NCBI GenBank assembly: GCA_958430865.1 | Contig: CAUDNR010000225.1 | Location: forward strand, 55,639-119,638 | Direction: 5' to 3' | Length of the DNA: 64,000 nucleotides | Origin: Entrophospora sp. SA101 | Taxonomy: Eukaryota; Glomeromycota; Glomeromycetes; Entrophosporales; Entrophosporaceae | In this document: positions 12,169-24,443 of the stretch, piece after piece | Layout of the letters: each line of letters starts with the position of its first letter | How positions within the stretch are numbered: the stretch's first letter is position 1 | The notes under the pieces: model-generated | Seen by the model: only the letters and a program-made list of their open reading frames with translations | Database searches by the model: none | Told to the model about the DNA's origin: nothing | Made by a program: the position numbers and the translations under genes

Positions 12169-12382
12169 TGTCAATGTGGTGTCAAACCATGTGCTCCACA
12201 ACTATGAATTGAAGAATGGACTAGTGACAATGAACAGTAGGAGAATTGATTGAAAACATATAGCCTAAAGCAACGAGATATGATAATCAATATTATTTAT
12301 CTTGAATGGATTACTTGTTAAACAAATATTGAAAAGATAGGCGAAGGTGGATTTGCAACTACATACAGAGCTAGTTGGTAAT
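12169..12382 (+). pseudogene. Protein kinase fragment, frame-broken
   Basis: Forward-strand pieces read CQCGVKPCAP, then EEWTSDNEQ, then LEWI, then EKIGEGGFATTYRASW. The last is a protein-kinase glycine-rich loop (GxGxxxxxY); the order CxC module, 'WTSxN' and 'EWI' is the usual lead-in of the expanded kinase family in Rhizophagus-like fungi. Stop codons separate the pieces. After the glycine loop the frame ends, with no lysine, HRD or DFG motifs, so it is a 5' fragment of a dead gene. Confidence 0.6.
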
Positions 12383-13770
12383 GTATTGGGACATTATGTA
12401 ACTCTGATATTCATTTCAGAATTTTTTCATAATAAACAATGTATGATTCGAATTTATGTGACTAATCCGGGATTCGATATATATATATATTTGTAATGAA
12501 ATACAAGTAAGTCATCGATTTTAATATTAAATGGAATGACAAAATTCGAAATTCTCGTATCGATTGATTAGTATTAGTATCGATGATTCATAAATCATCA
12601 TGTGGCTCAATAAAAAAAAAATTTTTTTTATTTTATATGAATGGATGAAATAAATTTCGATCGTTCAACGCTTTCTGCGACAATCACCACAAATGTTGTT
12701 TATTGAGAATCTTCTGCAATTATTGGTTAGTAACTATAATAAATATTTATTCTTAAGTGAAAGGGAGAGTTTTGTAAATTCTCACAGCACAGATGAAATT
12801 TTGCCCAATTAAAATATATTTTAAAATTGCTTTGTTTACGATTATCATCAATTCGGTGATGTGGCCTCATCAAATTAAGTAGTAATAAATAAACGTAAAT
12901 AATAATAATACACAATTACTTTTTTTGTTTTTTGGTTATAACGTTTTTCTTAACCAGTAAGATATATAATTTTTTGTATTTTTATTCATTTTATGTATTT
13001 TTAAAAATTTTTTTAAAATTTTCTTTTTTTTTTAAAAAAAATAATAAAAATTCTCGTGTTTTTAGAAATATATATAAACAAAAAAAAAAATTATATGTAT
13101 CTATATAATTTTTTTCTATATGTACAAGGATAAATTTTTGGAACAAAATTTTTTAAAAAAATAAAAATATTTACAAAGAAAATGTGTGAACGGGAAATTT
13201 TTAGGTTCTCTTAGTTAAATGGATGATGTTTAAAATCTTAATTTATATATATATATAGATTATGTGGTGTGAAGTGAGTAAATATAAATTATAACTATAT
13301 ATATATAAAATCTTAAATTTTTAAATTATGATGGATTAAATAATTTAAAAACTAAAAAAATAAAAAAAAAACTCCGTGAAAAAAAAATTTAAAATAAAAA
13401 TTTCGAGTTTGTTTGTGTTTGTGATTTCTTTTTGTGAAAATAAAAAAACGAAAAAAAAAAATAAATTAAAAAACGAATTTAAAAAAATAAAATAAAAAAT
13501 AGTACAAATGAAAGTAGGGAATTATCTTTATATCTATTTATAAAAAAGTATAGATATAAAGATTGTAATATTTTAATTTTTTTTAAAAAAAAATAAATAT
13601 TAAAAAAAAAAAAAACAAAAAAATTCTTTTGACGATTTTGATTTTTTATCGAGAGAAAAAAAAAGAAAAAAAAAGAAAAATAAAAAAGAAAAATAATTTT
13701 ACTGTTATTATCATTCTAATTATTATTATTATTAAAATAATAATAAAATGATTACCAATGTTTTTGTTTT
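12383..13770. other. AT-rich 3' flank of the kinase gene
   Basis: Very AT-rich with long A and T runs. It probably contains the 3' untranslated region and terminator of the minus-strand kinase gene just beyond. No gene is supportable; a 62-codon frame at 12727-12915 is not convincing. Confidence 0.5.
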
Positions 13771-15488
13771 CTAGTATGAGTAACAAATAGTTTGATGATT
13801 TTCTAAATGAAGTAGATTATGATGACTATTGCATTTTAAATTGTTGTGGTTAATGTCATTATAAATGTCATTTTTATTAATATAATGATTATTGTCATCA
13901 TCATTAATGTCATCATCATTAATGTCATCATCAATGATAATATTGTATTTACTATTCATTAAATCAGGATCATCAGAATTACTATTTGCCAGTGTAGACA
14001 TCGAAGATGAAGAGCCTGCAGAAGTAATTGGATACTGCTGTTGTTGATGTTGGTGATGATGCTGCTGAATATTCCCAATGTCGTCGTCAATATCACAGAT
14101 CTTGTTGTTGTTGTTGTTGTCACGAGTATTAACAAGGCCTTCAACCTCTAAAAAGTCAAACTCAATGTTAAAGTCCATTTCTGATAAGGAATAGTACGAA
14201 GAACAGGCCGTAAGTGACGACGAATTTGAAGCAATAGAAGAGGAAGAAGAATCATCTCTATGATTATTTTGCTTATCAATAACATCATAATCGTCCTCAT
14301 TTTCATTTTCATCAACATCATCATTATTATCAAACAAATCTTCATCTTGATCTTGCTCATCATCAAGTTTCCTTTCTTCTTCACAACACTCTTCTTCTTC
14401 TTCTTCTTCTTCTTCTTCTTCATTGACATTCTCAATCTCACATTTACGTAAATTCTTATCATAGAACACATCATATTCTGAAGTGGTGAATTTACGACAA
14501 GCAAGTACACGATCACGTAAATCATCCAAAGAAATACGTCTGTCAGGATCCAATGAAAAAATTTCTTTCAAGATTCCGTTAAGCTCGTTTGTCAATGGTA
14601 AAATTGTTTTTAGGAAATCTGGATCTCTCAAGAACACCGAGAAAGTTTCATCACGTAAACAAGCTTGTTTCCAAGGATTACGACCACAAGTAAGATTGAT
14701 TAAAATTACACCCAGAGACCAAACATCATTTGGAGCAGTTTTGTAACCCCTTACACGTTTGTACAATCCACCTTGACATTCTAAATTTTGTAGGAGAAAG
14801 AATTAATTAATTTGATGAATGAGTATGGATGGGATAAATATGGATGGTTGAATAGAAATGATTTTTTTTTTTTTTTTAGATAATTACCTGGACTCATATA
14901 AAATGTAGAACCACAACCGAAATCCTTTGACCATGAATCATTTGTAGCCAAGCCAAAATCAGCAAGCTTGACGGTTTTTCCATTATCAAAGACCAAAATA
15001 TTTTCTGGTTTCAAATCACGATGATAAATTCCATGAAGATGACTAAATTTCACAGCGTCAAGAATTTGGACAAAAACTTTTTTAATAAGCCTATCATTGT
15101 TAATATAGCCACCTTTCTCTGTGATCATGGAAAACAAATCGCCATCCTGACAAAATTCCATTATCATGTTTACACTGTCATGAGTTTCTACCACTTTCTC
15201 TAGTCTAATTATATTTGGGTGACCCGAAACTTGTGAATGAAAATTAATTTCTGCTGTTTGAAGTTTTTGTTGTTTCAAAATATGATTATGGTTAATATGA
15301 TCTTGTTGAGGTTGTTGTTTTGGAATACATTTGACTGCATAAAGGCGTCTATTTTTGACATGTCTGGCACCGTATACTACACCGTATGCACCTACTCCAA
15401 GTATATGAGTTAGTTCTAATAACCCATTATCAATAAATTTTCCAATACGTTCTGCTGGATCAAAATAATTTGTATCGTTTAAAGTCAT
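13771..15488 (-). CDS. Ran1/Vhs1-type serine/threonine protein kinase
   Basis: Two exons, 15488-14888 and 14780-13771 (a 107-base intron with GTAATT donor), give 536 residues. Kinase features: glycine loop LGVGAYGVVYGA (~30-41), AVK lysine near 52, HRDLKPEN, DFGLAT, and an activation segment FGCGSTFYMSPE that spans the intron. The sequence around these motifs is closest to the fungal Ran1/Pat1, Vhs1 and Sks1 kinases, which couple nutrient state to growth or sexual development. The kinase domain ends near residue 300. The rest is a long low-complexity tail: a run of 11 Glu from a (CTT)n tract near 14395-14420, then Asp/Asn, Ser and His/Gln runs. The tail is probably disordered. Start chosen at the ATG just before the conserved domain. 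Confidence 0.9.
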
Positions 15489-17055
15489 TTTTTGTCAAAT
15501 GTAAAAAAAATTCTTGAAGAAGAGAGAGGGAGAGAAGGTTGGAAAAGATGATGAATAATTTATTTTAATAATATTCAAAAAAGAGAATATTTTTTATTAA
15601 TATACATATATATATATAGAGGTATATAATTTTATGAACAAAAAAATAATATTTAATATTAATATTATTTGTTTTATTATTATTATTATTAATTTTTTAG
15701 CGTTTTATTTTTTCGAGAGAAAACGACTAAATTTTGATGTAGAATAAAAAAATTAATTTTCCAGAGAAAAGACGATTATATTTATATATTTATGTTATAT
15801 ATGTGTGTTAAATAAAAATTAATATAAATTATATATTTTTTAAATTAAAGTTTTGAGCGCGTGAATATGTCAAGAACAATAGGAGCAACAAGAAATTAAA
15901 ATAATAGTATATTTTAATACTAAATATTTATATATATATGCAAATAAACGTATATCCTACATAAAGGTTATATAAATTTGTGCAATAATATTGAATTATC
16001 TATGATATATGACGAACTGACGATGATGACGTATTATTGATGATTTGTGTGTTTGGAGGAATTATAAAAATTATGAGAAATATATATTTTTTTATTAAGA
16101 AAAGAATATTATTAGAGTAGTAGAGAGAGGTGAAAGAGAAGAAAGAATATATTGATCAAGAGGATATTTTTATTATTATTATTATTATTATTAACATTTA
16201 AGTATCGACGGAATAAAAAAATATATTTCACGTATAAAATAAAAAAAAGTAGCTCTGATTGATAAAAAAAAAATAAATGGATGCAATGTAAGGTGGTAGG
16301 TGTTACACAACGACACCATATATAATCAATCATAATGAAGTGGTGTAACTAGCTGTTTTTTTCAATGATGATAATTATAACAATCACCCCTAAAACTTAA
16401 CTAACTTTATTATTATCTATATATATATTATAATGGGTTACAACTACCCTCAAAAAAAAAAAATATTTTTTTTTACTAAAAAAAAAAGAAAGGAGGTTAA
16501 ATTAAGATAATTAAGATAGATTTTCCAACTTAAATTTTTAAGTTAATAACAGATTTATCAGGCAATAAGGTTGATCCCTTGATTCAAGAAAATAGTGGTG
16601 TGAGAGAGTGAAGAAAGTGAAAAAATGGTGAGAGTCAGAGTGAAAAGTGAAAAAGTAAAGAATCTACATTTTCCTTGTTTGATTTTATATATATATTGAA
16701 ATTACCCAATTGCCATATATTATTATAATTGTAACTTATTAATAATAAACAAAAAAATTTTTTTTTTTAATTTATACATTTTAAAACAAAATATTAAAAG
16801 GAACTACTTATCTCTCTCTCTCTCTCTCCCCCCCCCCCCCAATACTGAATAGCCTATTATTATCTAACCATTTATTAATTAGTTCGCCGATAATAAGGAA
16901 CTAGATGGAAATAGATGGAATGGCAATAATGAATGATAAAGAAAAGAAAAGGGAGGGAAAAAATAAGTAAATTAAATTTTTTTTAAATTAAATTAAAAAA
17001 CATATTTGCTAATTGTTACTACTATTATTAAATGTTGTTGTTATATAATAAATAA

Positions 17056-17088
<33 letters not shown>

Positions 17089-20000
17089 AAACAATGTGGG
17101 GTAAAAACATAATAATAATAATAATAATAGTAATAATATACATACATGTAGTGAAATAATGAACATTCATATTTAGCATCAGGTGAGAAAACAAAAAATA
17201 GTTCCAAATTTCTGTTTATTGGACTCAATAAAGTGTTGTGCTGGTAAAATAGTTGATGGATGATGATGGTTAAAGATGAATTGTTTGCTAGACAAATAAT
17301 GAATTAACAAGATCTATTGATTGATTAATTAAAGAATGTGGAATATAATATTTTATTTATTTATTTATTGTTTCCAGCTTTTATTCCAGTTTTAATTTCC
17401 GTTGTATTTAGTAAATAATTGCAGGAACCTTTTTGTGGTGTGTTTGTGTATAATTACTTACTTTGGACAAAGATTATAATTAATAAAAAAAAGTCAAATT
17501 TAAAATTAATTGAATGAGTGAGTGAATGAAGCTTTTTTTATTCCTTGAACAAAAAATAAAAAAAGATCATAAGCAAAAAAAGATCATTGATAAAAAAAAA
17601 ATATCAATTATTATATTAGTTATATGAATCTACACATAGCATATACAGCACAACAACACATACATACATGCACACGCACGTACATAAAAAAAACCAAAAA
17701 TTTAATTCCTCGAAAACGGAAAAAAAATAAAGATTTATTTGGACTATGTATTTATTAATTTAATTATGCTTGCTTACTATATATATAATAATTATTAATA
17801 ATTCTACTTTAATTAATTAATTAGCCAAAGCAACTTCCATATCTATAAAAAAGCAAAAGCAACATACCATCCCAACTCATTGACCAACTCATTACCTAAT
17901 TCTTTTGATCTACGCATATATATATACAAGCATATACATTATTACTTCTTTATCTATAATCTGTATATGAACATGAAAATCATACATTCAAGTATGCAAC
18001 TAAAAATAATTTTAATTATTATTATTGGGAAATAAGGAAAGGAATAAAGCGAATTTGTTTGACATCCTTCACATATTCATAATCATAATAATAATCGTAA
18101 ATAATAATTGTAATGGTTGTAAATTAGTTAGCTTATAATCCTAATTTCATAATTCTCCTTTCCAATTTCCCATTTCTCATTATTTTTTTCTATTTACAGA
18201 CTGTCAGACCCTTTTGTTTCAATTAATATACCAAATACCGTGTTATAATGTGTGTATTATTGTATTATTATAACAACAACAACAACAACTGTTAAACGAA
18301 TAAAGATACTTTATTTACTTTTTTTTTTTTAAAAAAAATTTCTATCAATCTGTCAATCAATCTAAAAGAAATATTTTTTTATTCCTATGTATGGATTCTT
18401 TTTATTTAATATATATGCATTATATGCGTGTATATATGCGTGTATATATGCATTATTCATATATGTATATCAAAAATATGATCAACAAGAATCCATTGTT
18501 TTAAAAAAAAAAAAATTAGCTGTGATAAAAAAATTGAGTTTGCGATTTATAACGATAAAGTGATGACATAGTTGACATAGATGACATAGTCTACAATTAA
18601 AAAATTAGAAATCGGTTTTTTTTTTAATAAAACAATTTTGTCAAGTAATCAGATAATCAACAACCCGGGGCTAACAACTAATAATATTACACCACATTAC
18701 ACCACATTACATCGTTTTTATTGGTTTATTTCTTGTTTAGATTCCAGAAATTGAATTCAATAGTTTTTAGTATTAAAAAAATTCAATTAATTCAGGCCGA
18801 ATAAGATTAAAAGCATCCCTTAAATTCTGGGTATTCCGTTATCATTTTTGTTAACCAACTTGTTTAAAATCCAGTATTTTTAAAATTAAAACATTCACAC
18901 ACTCACGATTATCACTTTAAGAAGAGTGTAACAAGATATGCGAACGAGTAATTTTTTATAACGGCGGGAAGGAGAGTGGAGAAGGAGGGGAAGGATCACA
19001 GTGTAAAACCATCAATCAAAATCAAACAAATCAAATTTTGGTAAAAATTAAATTTGATGTGATTTGTGTTTGTTGTTATTATTATTATTTATTATTATTT
19101 ATCAATAATAAATCGATATAAAAAATAATAAACGCCACCACCACCAGAGTTTGGTGGGAAAATTTTAATTTTAATTCTACTGTGTTTATTGAAATTTCAG
19201 TTATGGTAATTATTATTAGTAATGACAATAATAAGCAATAATAATATTAATTATTAACAATCCCAATAATTTGTTTGCACTAACAATCAATGAAGAAATT
19301 GACATTAATTTTTACAGTGATACAAATATAACATGTATAACAAACGCATATAACTTAATATTAATATTAATATTAATTTAATAAATAAATATATTAATAC
19401 AATGAACGCAAATCTTCAATGTTAATCAGATAACCAAACAACCTTTAATTTTAAGCATACACATCTGCAATCTTCTGGATTTTCTCGTCTTTATTGAAGG
19501 ATTTCTCGAGATGAAAAAAACACTTTTCTAGTAATCCATAAAATTAAAAATTAAAATATTTATGGATCGATTTATGCATTTATCGTTTCGTGTCCCTCTC
19601 CAGTTTGCTGATATGCATATTTGGCTTTAGTTATTTATGTTTCATCTTTCTTCCTTCCCATCTAACCAGAGTAAATAATTCCAAATTAAAGCTTATACAA
19701 ATTTCCCACGTGAAATAGAAAATCAAAAAAACACGTAAAATCCATGGTATATATGGATCATAATGGACTCATAGTAACTCTCTCAAACTGTTCCGATTTT
19801 GCGTATATCATTACTTAAATGACTTTTATTGAATTCAATAAGAATATTTTAAGAGAACAAACAAATATGCAATCAATTTATTATCAATGCATTTACAATT
19901 GTCAATTTAATATTAAAGAATTATGATGTTTATGATGTTATTAAATTTCTAATTTTGTACCTTTTGATGAAAAAAAAATTTTAAAAAAGCATTTGAAAAC

Positions 20001-21238
20001 ATGCATTTAATTAAAATCTACTCATAAATCAATAACCGACCAATTAATTATGTATACACGTAAAAAATCACGTAGAAAATAATCACGATCGATTGACGTT
20101 GATTTTCTTCCAAAGAAAGAAATAATCGGTACGTCTCACTTTTGCCTTTTTACAATAATAGTAATGCTTGATTTATTTTTTTTAATAGGCAATGAAATTT
20201 TGAAAATTGATAAATAAATATTACTCTTTGCACAATTATATCTATATCTACTTGTACTGTAGCTTTGCAGCATATTCTTGGAGAAGGTATTACTTTTGCA
20301 TGTACGCGAGTTAAATGATACAAACATTTAATCGTTCAGTTTTAACAATAGGTCCTTTTATATGAAATTGTCCTTTAGATTTTCGCCTAATGGTAATAAT
20401 ACCTCGGAACATTCAAAACGACCAAAAATTTGCTGGCTTGACTTTTATTCTCAATTGGCGAAAGTTCGTGAGTTAAGCGAAGCCAATTGTTTCACATAAT
20501 GTGATTAGTATTTAGTTCACACGAAAAACTTTGCACGAGCAAACGTATTTATCTTGTAATCAAAAACATTCATGGACAAATAGGATGTGGACAGTGGAAA
20601 GATGGAATTTCGATTTTGAGGTAATAATGCAGTCATTTGCGATTTGGAATTTTTAAGAAATATACCCGATAAAATTTGAGATATTTTACAAGTTTCAAAT
20701 CAATTAATTTTCCCTTTAACGTGACATATTTTTAAATAACAATATTATTTTATTTATTCCGTAGGCTTTTTTTCATATACCAACATTGATTGATATTTAA
20801 AGATCGATCGTTATGCTGATCCCTTATGCGAAGGCCATACTATTGCCCTAGAGTGAGTGGTAGAGCAAAGTTTAAAGCCATTGTTAAAACTTCATTATAA
20901 AGTTACTAATTAAACTTAGACTGTGTAGAGTAAGGAGGCGAGCGTCAGCATTTTCCAAGTTTTGATCTTCCATCTTGTGCAATAAATATTAGAATTATTT
21001 CTTTATAACATTGGTATTATTCAAATCAGATTGATCGCGAATAGATTTAGGTTCGTTATAAAATGCAAATTTGCATTAATATTTATTATCTTTATCATTA
21101 TCATTATTTGTCTGGGTGACCAAGGGATCCCGAGCGAGAATTGTTATCAATTCGTGTAACAATAGATAAATAAGTCTATTTATATAATAAGAAAGTTTAC
21201 ACCAACAAAAAATTTTCCTCACTCCTTTTTTTTTCAAA
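15489..21238. other. 5.7-kb AT-rich intergenic region
   Basis: Dense A/T homopolymers, (AT)n and (ATT)n microsatellites, a (TC)n tract followed by a run of C at about 16810-16840, and repeats of 'tatatgcgtg' near 18420-18450. Open frames here (16112, 17009, 17028, 20136) come from simple repeats and lack domains. The promoter of the kinase gene (upstream of 15488) and of the F-box gene (before 21239) must lie at its two ends. No gene, RNA gene or element boundary could be supported. Confidence 0.5.
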
Positions 21239-22858
21239 ATGTTATCAACAATACCTTATGATTGTATTGAAAATATCTTTGGATACTTGGACTATAAGAA
21301 CAAAGGATCACTTTATTCGTGTAGTTTGGTTAACAAATATCTGTGTGAGGTTGCTATACCATTCATATGGGAAGATCCATTCTATTCGGTGAAAAGCACC
21401 AGAATATTAATCAACTGTTTATCAAAGGAATCAAAAAAACTTTTAGAAGCCAAAAATATTGACTTTACATTCAATCTATTGGAAAAACCCACTTTACACA
21501 ACTACGCAATGTTTGCTAAAACATTATTTATTTATAGTTTTAATGGGTTTAATGAGTTGATCAAAGGATGTAGTAATGATCACAAATTGAAAAAGCTGAA
21601 ACTGTTGATTATCGAGTTGTTGAAATTGATTATTAAACATTCAAGAATCAAATCATTACATTCAACATTTCTAGACAATTTTGCTTCTTTAAATCAAACA
21701 CCTAGATTTCATGATTGTTTTTTAAATCTTTCCAGTTTATATTGTTCTGATAAAGAAAATCCATCTTTTTTTTATCAGCTGGCACAAGTTTCTAGAAATA
21801 TTCAGTTACTATATATTAAAATTCTCAATCCTTCCGTTTTTGATCCTTCTTCTTCTGCCACTAACAATGACAACGATGGATTAATTAAATTAATCAGAGT
21901 GCAAAATAATATTAAAAATATATATATAAAAGTAATTAACAAAGCTTTATTATCATACGGAATCGTAGATGCGCTATTAACTCATCAGAGTTCATCGATA
22001 GACTATTATGATGACATATGCAACGATAGAAATTATTTTATAAAAAGACTCTACAACAATTTAGAATCATTTTACCTGACTGACTTTTGTCTGAAAAATC
22101 GCTACAACAAAAATAATATAATAAGGAGGTTAAGCAATAAAAACATTTATGATGATAATGATAACAATAATAATAAAAATAGTATTATTACTGCTGATTC
22201 ATCATCATCATCATCATCATCGTCGTCGTCGTCGTCGTCGTTATCATCATCTTTGCCTTTATCTTTTCCAAATCTTAAAAAATTATCTATTCATACCTTC
22301 TTTCGAACTTATATATTAGAGACTTGTGATTTTATTGGTATAAATGGAAAAACTCTTCAGATCCTAATTATTAAAAGTGAAAGGCTCGAGGAACAAAGTG
22401 TCAGAAGAACATTACAAGCAATTGGTGATAACTGTTACAATTTAAAAACTTTATCAATATCATATAATAATAATTTATCTTATGAGTTGAGCAAGATGAT
22501 AGAACGTTGTAATAAATTAGAAAAAATAGCGTTGGATATAATTTACTATGAAGATGAAATTTTGGATTGTAATAAAGTATTTAATGTTTTAAGTCGAATA
22601 TTATTACCAACAAATTTAAAATTAATTGTTTTTTGGGGGGAAGTTTCTTTATCCAACCACAACCTGTCACTAGATAAGTTAATAAAGAACTGGAAAAATT
22701 TTTGGAAAAACGAAGGACCTCTTTGTATCAAATTTTATAAAGATACGTTTATTGATCAGTCCATACTTGATAATTATCAAAATCTAAGGTGTATAAAAAT
22801 CGAATTTGTAGATAACAACTTTGATTCTTTAGATTGGTTTGATGATGATGTGTCATGA
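21239..22858 (+). CDS. F-box protein with degenerate LRR-like body
   Basis: A single exon of 539 residues. The N-terminus (IPYDCIENIFGYLDYKNKGS, then LYSCSLVNKYLCEVAIPFIW) is an F-box, the module that binds Skp1 in SCF ubiquitin ligases. The remainder has leucine-rich segments such as LPLSFPNLKKLSIHTF, LKTLSISYNN and LEKIALDI, suggesting irregular leucine-rich repeats for substrate binding. An Asn-rich stretch and a run of about 17 Ser (22199-22240) interrupt the body. Single-exon F-box genes with 'SLVNKxxCExxIPxxWxxP' are greatly expanded in arbuscular mycorrhizal fungi (family knowledge). The substrate cannot be inferred. Confidence 0.85.
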   Translation: MLSTIPYDCIENIFGYLDYKNKGSLYSCSLVNKYLCEVAIPFIWEDPFYSVKSTRILINCLSKESKKLLEAKNIDFTFNLLEKPTLHNYAMFAKTLFIYSFNGFNELIKGCSNDHKLKKLKLLIIELLKLIIKHSRIKSLHSTFLDNFASLNQTPRFHDCFLNLSSLYCSDKENPSFFYQLAQVSRNIQLLYIKILNPSVFDPSSSATNNDNDGLIKLIRVQNNIKNIYIKVINKALLSYGIVDALLTHQSSSIDYYDDICNDRNYFIKRLYNNLESFYLTDFCLKNRYNKNNIIRRLSNKNIYDDNDNNNNKNSIITADSSSSSSSSSSSSSSLSSSLPLSFPNLKKLSIHTFFRTYILETCDFIGINGKTLQILIIKSERLEEQSVRRTLQAIGDNCYNLKTLSISYNNNLSYELSKMIERCNKLEKIALDIIYYEDEILDCNKVFNVLSRILLPTNLKLIVFWGEVSLSNHNLSLDKLIKNWKNFWKNEGPLCIKFYKDTFIDQSILDNYQNLRCIKIEFVDNNFDSLDWFDDDVS

Positions 22859-23181
22859 CAATAATATTAGAATGGAAATTAATCGTATGATAAAAAAAAT
22901 AAATATAAAATTTAGCATGGGAAAAAATATAAAAAAATAACCTGATGTTTTTAATTTGTATTTTTATGAAAAACAATGCATGCATATCGCGTGACTTTTA
23001 ACAAAAAAAATGTGGGAAAAAAAAAAAAATAACGGCATATATAAAAAACTCGAATTTCTGGGGAAAAAAAAAAATAATTTTTTTTAAAAAAAAACAAAAA
23101 TTTTAAAACAACAATTTTAAAACAATTAAAACAATTTTAAAACAATTAAAATTTTAAAACAATTAAAACAATTTAAATAAA
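22859..23181. other. Spacer between F-box gene and next exon
   Basis: A-rich sequence with tandem 'aattttaaaacaatt' copies at about 23097-23175. It would include the F-box 3' end and a promoter for the following short frame. No further feature is seen. Confidence 0.4.
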
Positions 23182-23326
23182 ATGATTAAAGAACAAATCC
23201 ATACTGATAAAAACATACAGCAATGTGAATTTGTTCCTAATGATCCGTTTTTTGATATCGAACAAAATGCCATGGAGATTTTTGAAAGTGGTAATTATTT
23301 ATCATCATCATCATCATTATTTATTT
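23182..23326 (+). CDS. First exon of an interrupted unknown gene
   Basis: ATG at 23182 opens a frame beginning MIKEQIHTDKNIQQCEFVPN and continuing DPFFDIEQNAMEIFES, then a possible splice donor (agtg|gtaatt) near 23290. Unspliced, the frame runs only a few codons into the repeat, which begins at 23327, and stops. The composition looks coding. I do not recognise the protein, and no continuation is visible between the repeat end and the gap. It may be a real gene cut by insertion of the 5.2-kb repeat, or by a wrong assembly join. Confidence 0.4.
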
Positions 23327-24089
23327 TAGGGCTGGCCGCATAACCTAAATGAACATTTGGCTAACTGATTAAACTATTTAGTCATTATGTTAAGTCAAAT
23401 TTAGTAAGGCAACTATCACCAAATTAGGATTTTAACCCCTTTGCTGGTCCACGTATTACGCTACAAAAAAATTCTTTTCACTTTTGGCTTTTGATTAAAT
23501 TACGTAGTAATTTAATTTATTCTAAAAAGCGGATATTTAATTTGAGTAGAGTAACATAATGATTTGATAATGATAATTATAAAAAATTCTACGTTTTGTA
23601 ATTATGAAAATTTATGTCAGTACACTCTCTCTATAACGACCTTTTCTATAACGGTCTACATTCTATAACGAACTGAAAATTGGATCCCAATTTTTTACTA
23701 TACAAAAACCCTACTCTATAACGGTCTTCTTAATTAAATTTCTTATAGTGTATAACGGCCTGTCTCTGAAGTTCGCCTATATTAATATGTTTTACTGTCT
23801 ATACATAACGGCCGACGATCATGATCTGAAACTATAATTGCTATATTAGGAAATTTTCTATACCACATCAAATTAACTATATAGTTACTAATAAAATTAT
23901 TCAGGATTACTAATCTGAATACAATATGTTTATTATAACAACGGAAAATTTTGAATGCCATCTAACCACCCCAATTTGAGTCCATTTACAATGTTTAAAA
24001 TAGATAATGAAACACGAGATTAATTATTAAATTTTGACAATCTTTCACGTTTACTACTATTTTTACTTCTTTGAAAAACAACTCATGAA

Positions 24090-24443
24090 ATGACAACCTC
24101 CAAGCAAGAAACTCAATGTCAAACCTTATTACATTTGTGGAATGAGGGTGTACAAGATGCTAAAGAAATACATAGAAGAACAAATATACCCCTCTCCACT
24201 ATATATGATAACCTTAAAAAGCTCAAGAATTCAGGAACAACACAGTGTACACATGGTAACGGTTGGCCAAAGAAGATCACAGCAAATGCTTCAAGGGCGT
24301 TAGGACAATATATTTGTAGGGATTACTCTATTTCAACAAGAACTTTGGCAACAAAGTTATCAAATACAGGTATAGAGGTATCCTATAGAACGATTGGAAG
24401 GCATTTAAAACTTTTTCATCATCAAAATCTGGTCTGGGATTGA
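24090..24443 (+). CDS. Tc1/mariner-type transposase, DNA-binding part (copy 2)
   Basis: Identical in sequence and length (117 residues) to the frame at 1608-1961. It carries the paired helix-turn-helix domains of Tc1 transposases but no DDE catalytic domain. It lies at the same relative place in copy 2 of the repeat, so its presence says nothing beyond the duplication. Confidence 0.7.
   Translation: MTTSKQETQCQTLLHLWNEGVQDAKEIHRRTNIPLSTIYDNLKKLKNSGTTQCTHGNGWPKKITANASRALGQYICRDYSISTRTLATKLSNTGIEVSYRTIGRHLKLFHHQNLVWD

Noticed and set aside
14148..14525. Met/Ile/Lys-rich frame overlapping the kinase tail
   Set aside because: It is an alternate-frame shadow of the poly-Glu/poly-Asp tail.
20805..20885. 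Possible tRNA or SINE ('tagagtgagtggtagagc')
   Set aside because: One tRNA-like word, but no cloverleaf, no T-arm and no B-box match could be completed.
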